Made by a program: the position numbers and the translations under genes. From Prevotella sp. (lineage in GTDB: Bacteria; Bacteroidota; Bacteroidia; Bacteroidales; Bacteroidaceae): a stretch of 13,792 nt of DNA. Below are positions 12,526-13,792 of this stretch, piece by piece. The stretch spans positions 1 to 13,792 of the forward strand of contig JAFRZC010000060.1 of assembly GCA_017442765.1 (NCBI GenBank). The letters run 5' to 3'. Within the stretch, counting starts at the first letter, position 1. The number at the start of each line of letters is the position of its first letter. The notes under the pieces are model-generated. The model worked only from the letters and a program-made list of their open reading frames with translations. It made no database searches and was not told where the DNA came from.

Positions 12526-13755
12526 CTACGCAAAGAAGAAATAGCTGAAGCAGACGGCAGCTATCATACCGGCAAAGTCGGCCAGCAAACCGCAGGTCAC
12601 GCTGTAGCGATATTTCTTGATGCCCACACTGCCGAAATAGATGGCCAGGATGTAGAACGTGGTATCGGTGCTGCCCTGAAGCACACTGGCCAGATGACCC
12701 ACGAAGGAGTCGGGACCATGTGAGGCAAAGCATTCGAGCATCATACCGCGTGCGCCTGAGCCGTTGAGCGGCTTCATCAGGGCTACGGGCAGGGCATCGA
12801 CAAAATCGCTGTTGACACCTATCCAATCGACAAAAGCACGCACCCCGTCCTGCAACATCTGCAACGACCCGGAGGCCTTGAACACACCTACGGCAGCAAG
12901 AATGGCCACACAGTAGGGTATCAGGCTCACCGCCACATTGAACCCGCCCTTGGCTCCGTCGATAAAGGAGTTATAGACATTGAGCTTCTTTCGCCATCCC
13001 GAACAGATGAAAATCATGATGGCTCCAAGAATGAGACAGGCGGTAAGCAGTCGGCAGAAGTGTTGCATCTGGTCGCCCGACATGCCGATAATCGTGGTGA
13101 ACAGCGCGGCCACCAATGCGGCAATCACTGCGAACATCACAAGGAAAGCACGCTGGAAGAGGTTGATGCGCTGGTAGATGGACACCACCAACAGACCGAC
13201 CAGTGTGGAGCACATGGTCGTGAGCAGCAGCGGAATGAAGATGTCGGTAGGATCGGCGGCTCCGGCCTTGGCACGGTAGGCCATGATGGAAACAGGAATA
13301 ATGGTCAGTCCCGACGTGTTGAGCGTCAAAAACATAATCATCGAGTTGCTCGCCGTGTCTTTCTTCGGATTGATGCTCTGCAACTCCTGCATCGCCTTTA
13401 GTCCGACAGGCGTGGCGGCATTGTCAAGACCGAGCATGTTGGCCGAGACATTCATAAAGATGGAACCCAGCGCAGGATGATTCTTCGGAATGTCGGGGAA
13501 GAGTTTGGTGAGCACAGGGCTGAGGAACTTGGCAAGCCTGTTGACGAGCCCGCTGTCCTCACCTATCTTCAGAATGCCCATCCATAACGTGAGCGTGCCG
13601 GTCAGGCCGAGAGTCATCTCGAAAGCCATCTTCGACATCTCGAACGTCGAGTCCATCATCGAGGGCAAAGCCTCGTAGTCGCCGAGGAAGAGCTTTATCA
13701 CGCCGACGAGCACACCGACGACGAACAATCCGATCCAAATATAGTTCAGTGCCAT
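12526..13755 (-). CDS. Fused SpmA/SpmB-type (nucleoside-recognition Gate domain) membrane protein
   Basis: From the ATG at 13755 the product is 409 residues, starting MALNYIWIGLFVVGVLVGVI. It is a polytopic inner-membrane protein with two Gate-type halves. The first carries LDNAATPVGLKAMQEL and LNTSGLTIIPVSIMAYRA, as in SpmA; the second carries NGSGARGMMLE, GPDSFVGHLASVLQGSTDTTFYILAIYFGSVGIKKYRYS, as in SpmB. In spore formers SpmA and SpmB affect core dehydration; Bacteroidetes do not sporulate and carry this fusion with unknown function, perhaps small-molecule transport. The frame is open to the window edge through a TTG at 13791, but the family start fits the ATG at 13755. The next gene, an L,D-transpeptidase, suggests an envelope role (inference). 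Confidence 0.87.
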   Translation of the reverse strand: MALNYIWIGLFVVGVLVGVIKLFLGDYEALPSMMDSTFEMSKMAFEMTLGLTGTLTLWMGILKIGEDSGLVNRLAKFLSPVLTKLFPDIPKNHPALGSIFMNVSANMLGLDNAATPVGLKAMQELQSINPKKDTASNSMIMFLTLNTSGLTIIPVSIMAYRAKAGAADPTDIFIPLLLTTMCSTLVGLLVVSIYQRINLFQRAFLVMFAVIAALVAALFTTIIGMSGDQMQHFCRLLTACLILGAIMIFICSGWRKKLNVYNSFIDGAKGGFNVAVSLIPYCVAILAAVGVFKASGSLQMLQDGVRAFVDWIGVNSDFVDALPVALMKPLNGSGARGMMLECFASHGPDSFVGHLASVLQGSTDTTFYILAIYFGSVGIKKYRYSVTCGLLADFAGMIAAVCFSYFFFA

Positions 13756-13792
13756 AGAGGAGTTACTTCGTTTGAGCCTGCCGCTCTTCAAG

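Noticed and set aside
11773..12723. A 316-codon plus-strand open frame opposite the L,D-transpeptidase and SpmAB-like genes
   Set aside because: It runs through two real genes and their spacer and has no domain features; it is a shadow frame.
13756..13791. Start of the SpmAB-like gene at the TTG at 13791
   Set aside because: It would add twelve residues (LKRSNSS-type) before a well-placed ATG that opens the first membrane segment, so the ATG at 13755 is preferred.

Overview
The window reads as a chromosomal segment of a Bacteroidales bacterium, most likely a Prevotella-like member of Prevotellaceae. The reasons are TAnnTTTG-type -7 promoter elements, an HU-HIG DNA-binding protein, an outer-membrane receptor with STN and carboxypeptidase-regulatory domains beside a DUF4974 anti-sigma-like protein, and the DUF177-rpmF-fabH-era gene cluster. 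All host genes lie on the minus strand. The only plus-strand genes are those of one inserted mobile element. No rRNA, tRNA or CRISPR array was recognised.

Layout, read along the minus strand from the right edge: a fused SpmA/SpmB-type membrane protein and a secreted YkuD-type L,D-transpeptidase form a probable operon that ends at a hairpin terminator (about 11552-11578). Next is a stand-alone sensor histidine kinase (10320-11480). The mobile element follows (7535-10260), then an AT-rich array of four 22-bp near-palindromic repeats (7445-7532), and an HU-like gene (6949-7353). A clear Bacteroidetes promoter (6860-6891) drives DUF177/YceD, rpmF (L32), fabH, era and a flavodoxin-fold lipoprotein. 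That operon ends at a hairpin at 3519-3576. Last comes a cell-surface signalling cassette: ECF sigma factor, a short DUF4974 anti-sigma-like membrane protein, and an STN-containing outer-membrane beta-barrel protein that runs off the left edge.

The most distinctive object is the 2726-bp element. It has 29-bp perfect inverted repeats, an 8-bp target duplication (TTACTTTA), an IS1595/ISXO2-type transposase behind a textbook Bacteroidetes promoter, and two cargo genes: a class II Fic-domain protein and a small overlapping helix-turn-helix-like protein, closed by a strong terminator just inside the right end. It is much larger than a simple IS and looks like a passenger-carrying transposon. In 60-base samples the fic gene is far more AT-rich (23/60 G+C) than the host kinase (40/60). 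The Fic/HTH pair is the best candidate here for an incompletely described system, possibly a toxin-regulator or maintenance module carried by a transposon.

Functional themes: envelope growth and lipid supply (fabH, L,D-transpeptidase, SpmAB-like protein), ribosome assembly (era, rpmF, DUF177) and outer-membrane sensing (sigma/DUF4974/OMP). All functions are read from motifs and family knowledge; no database search was run.
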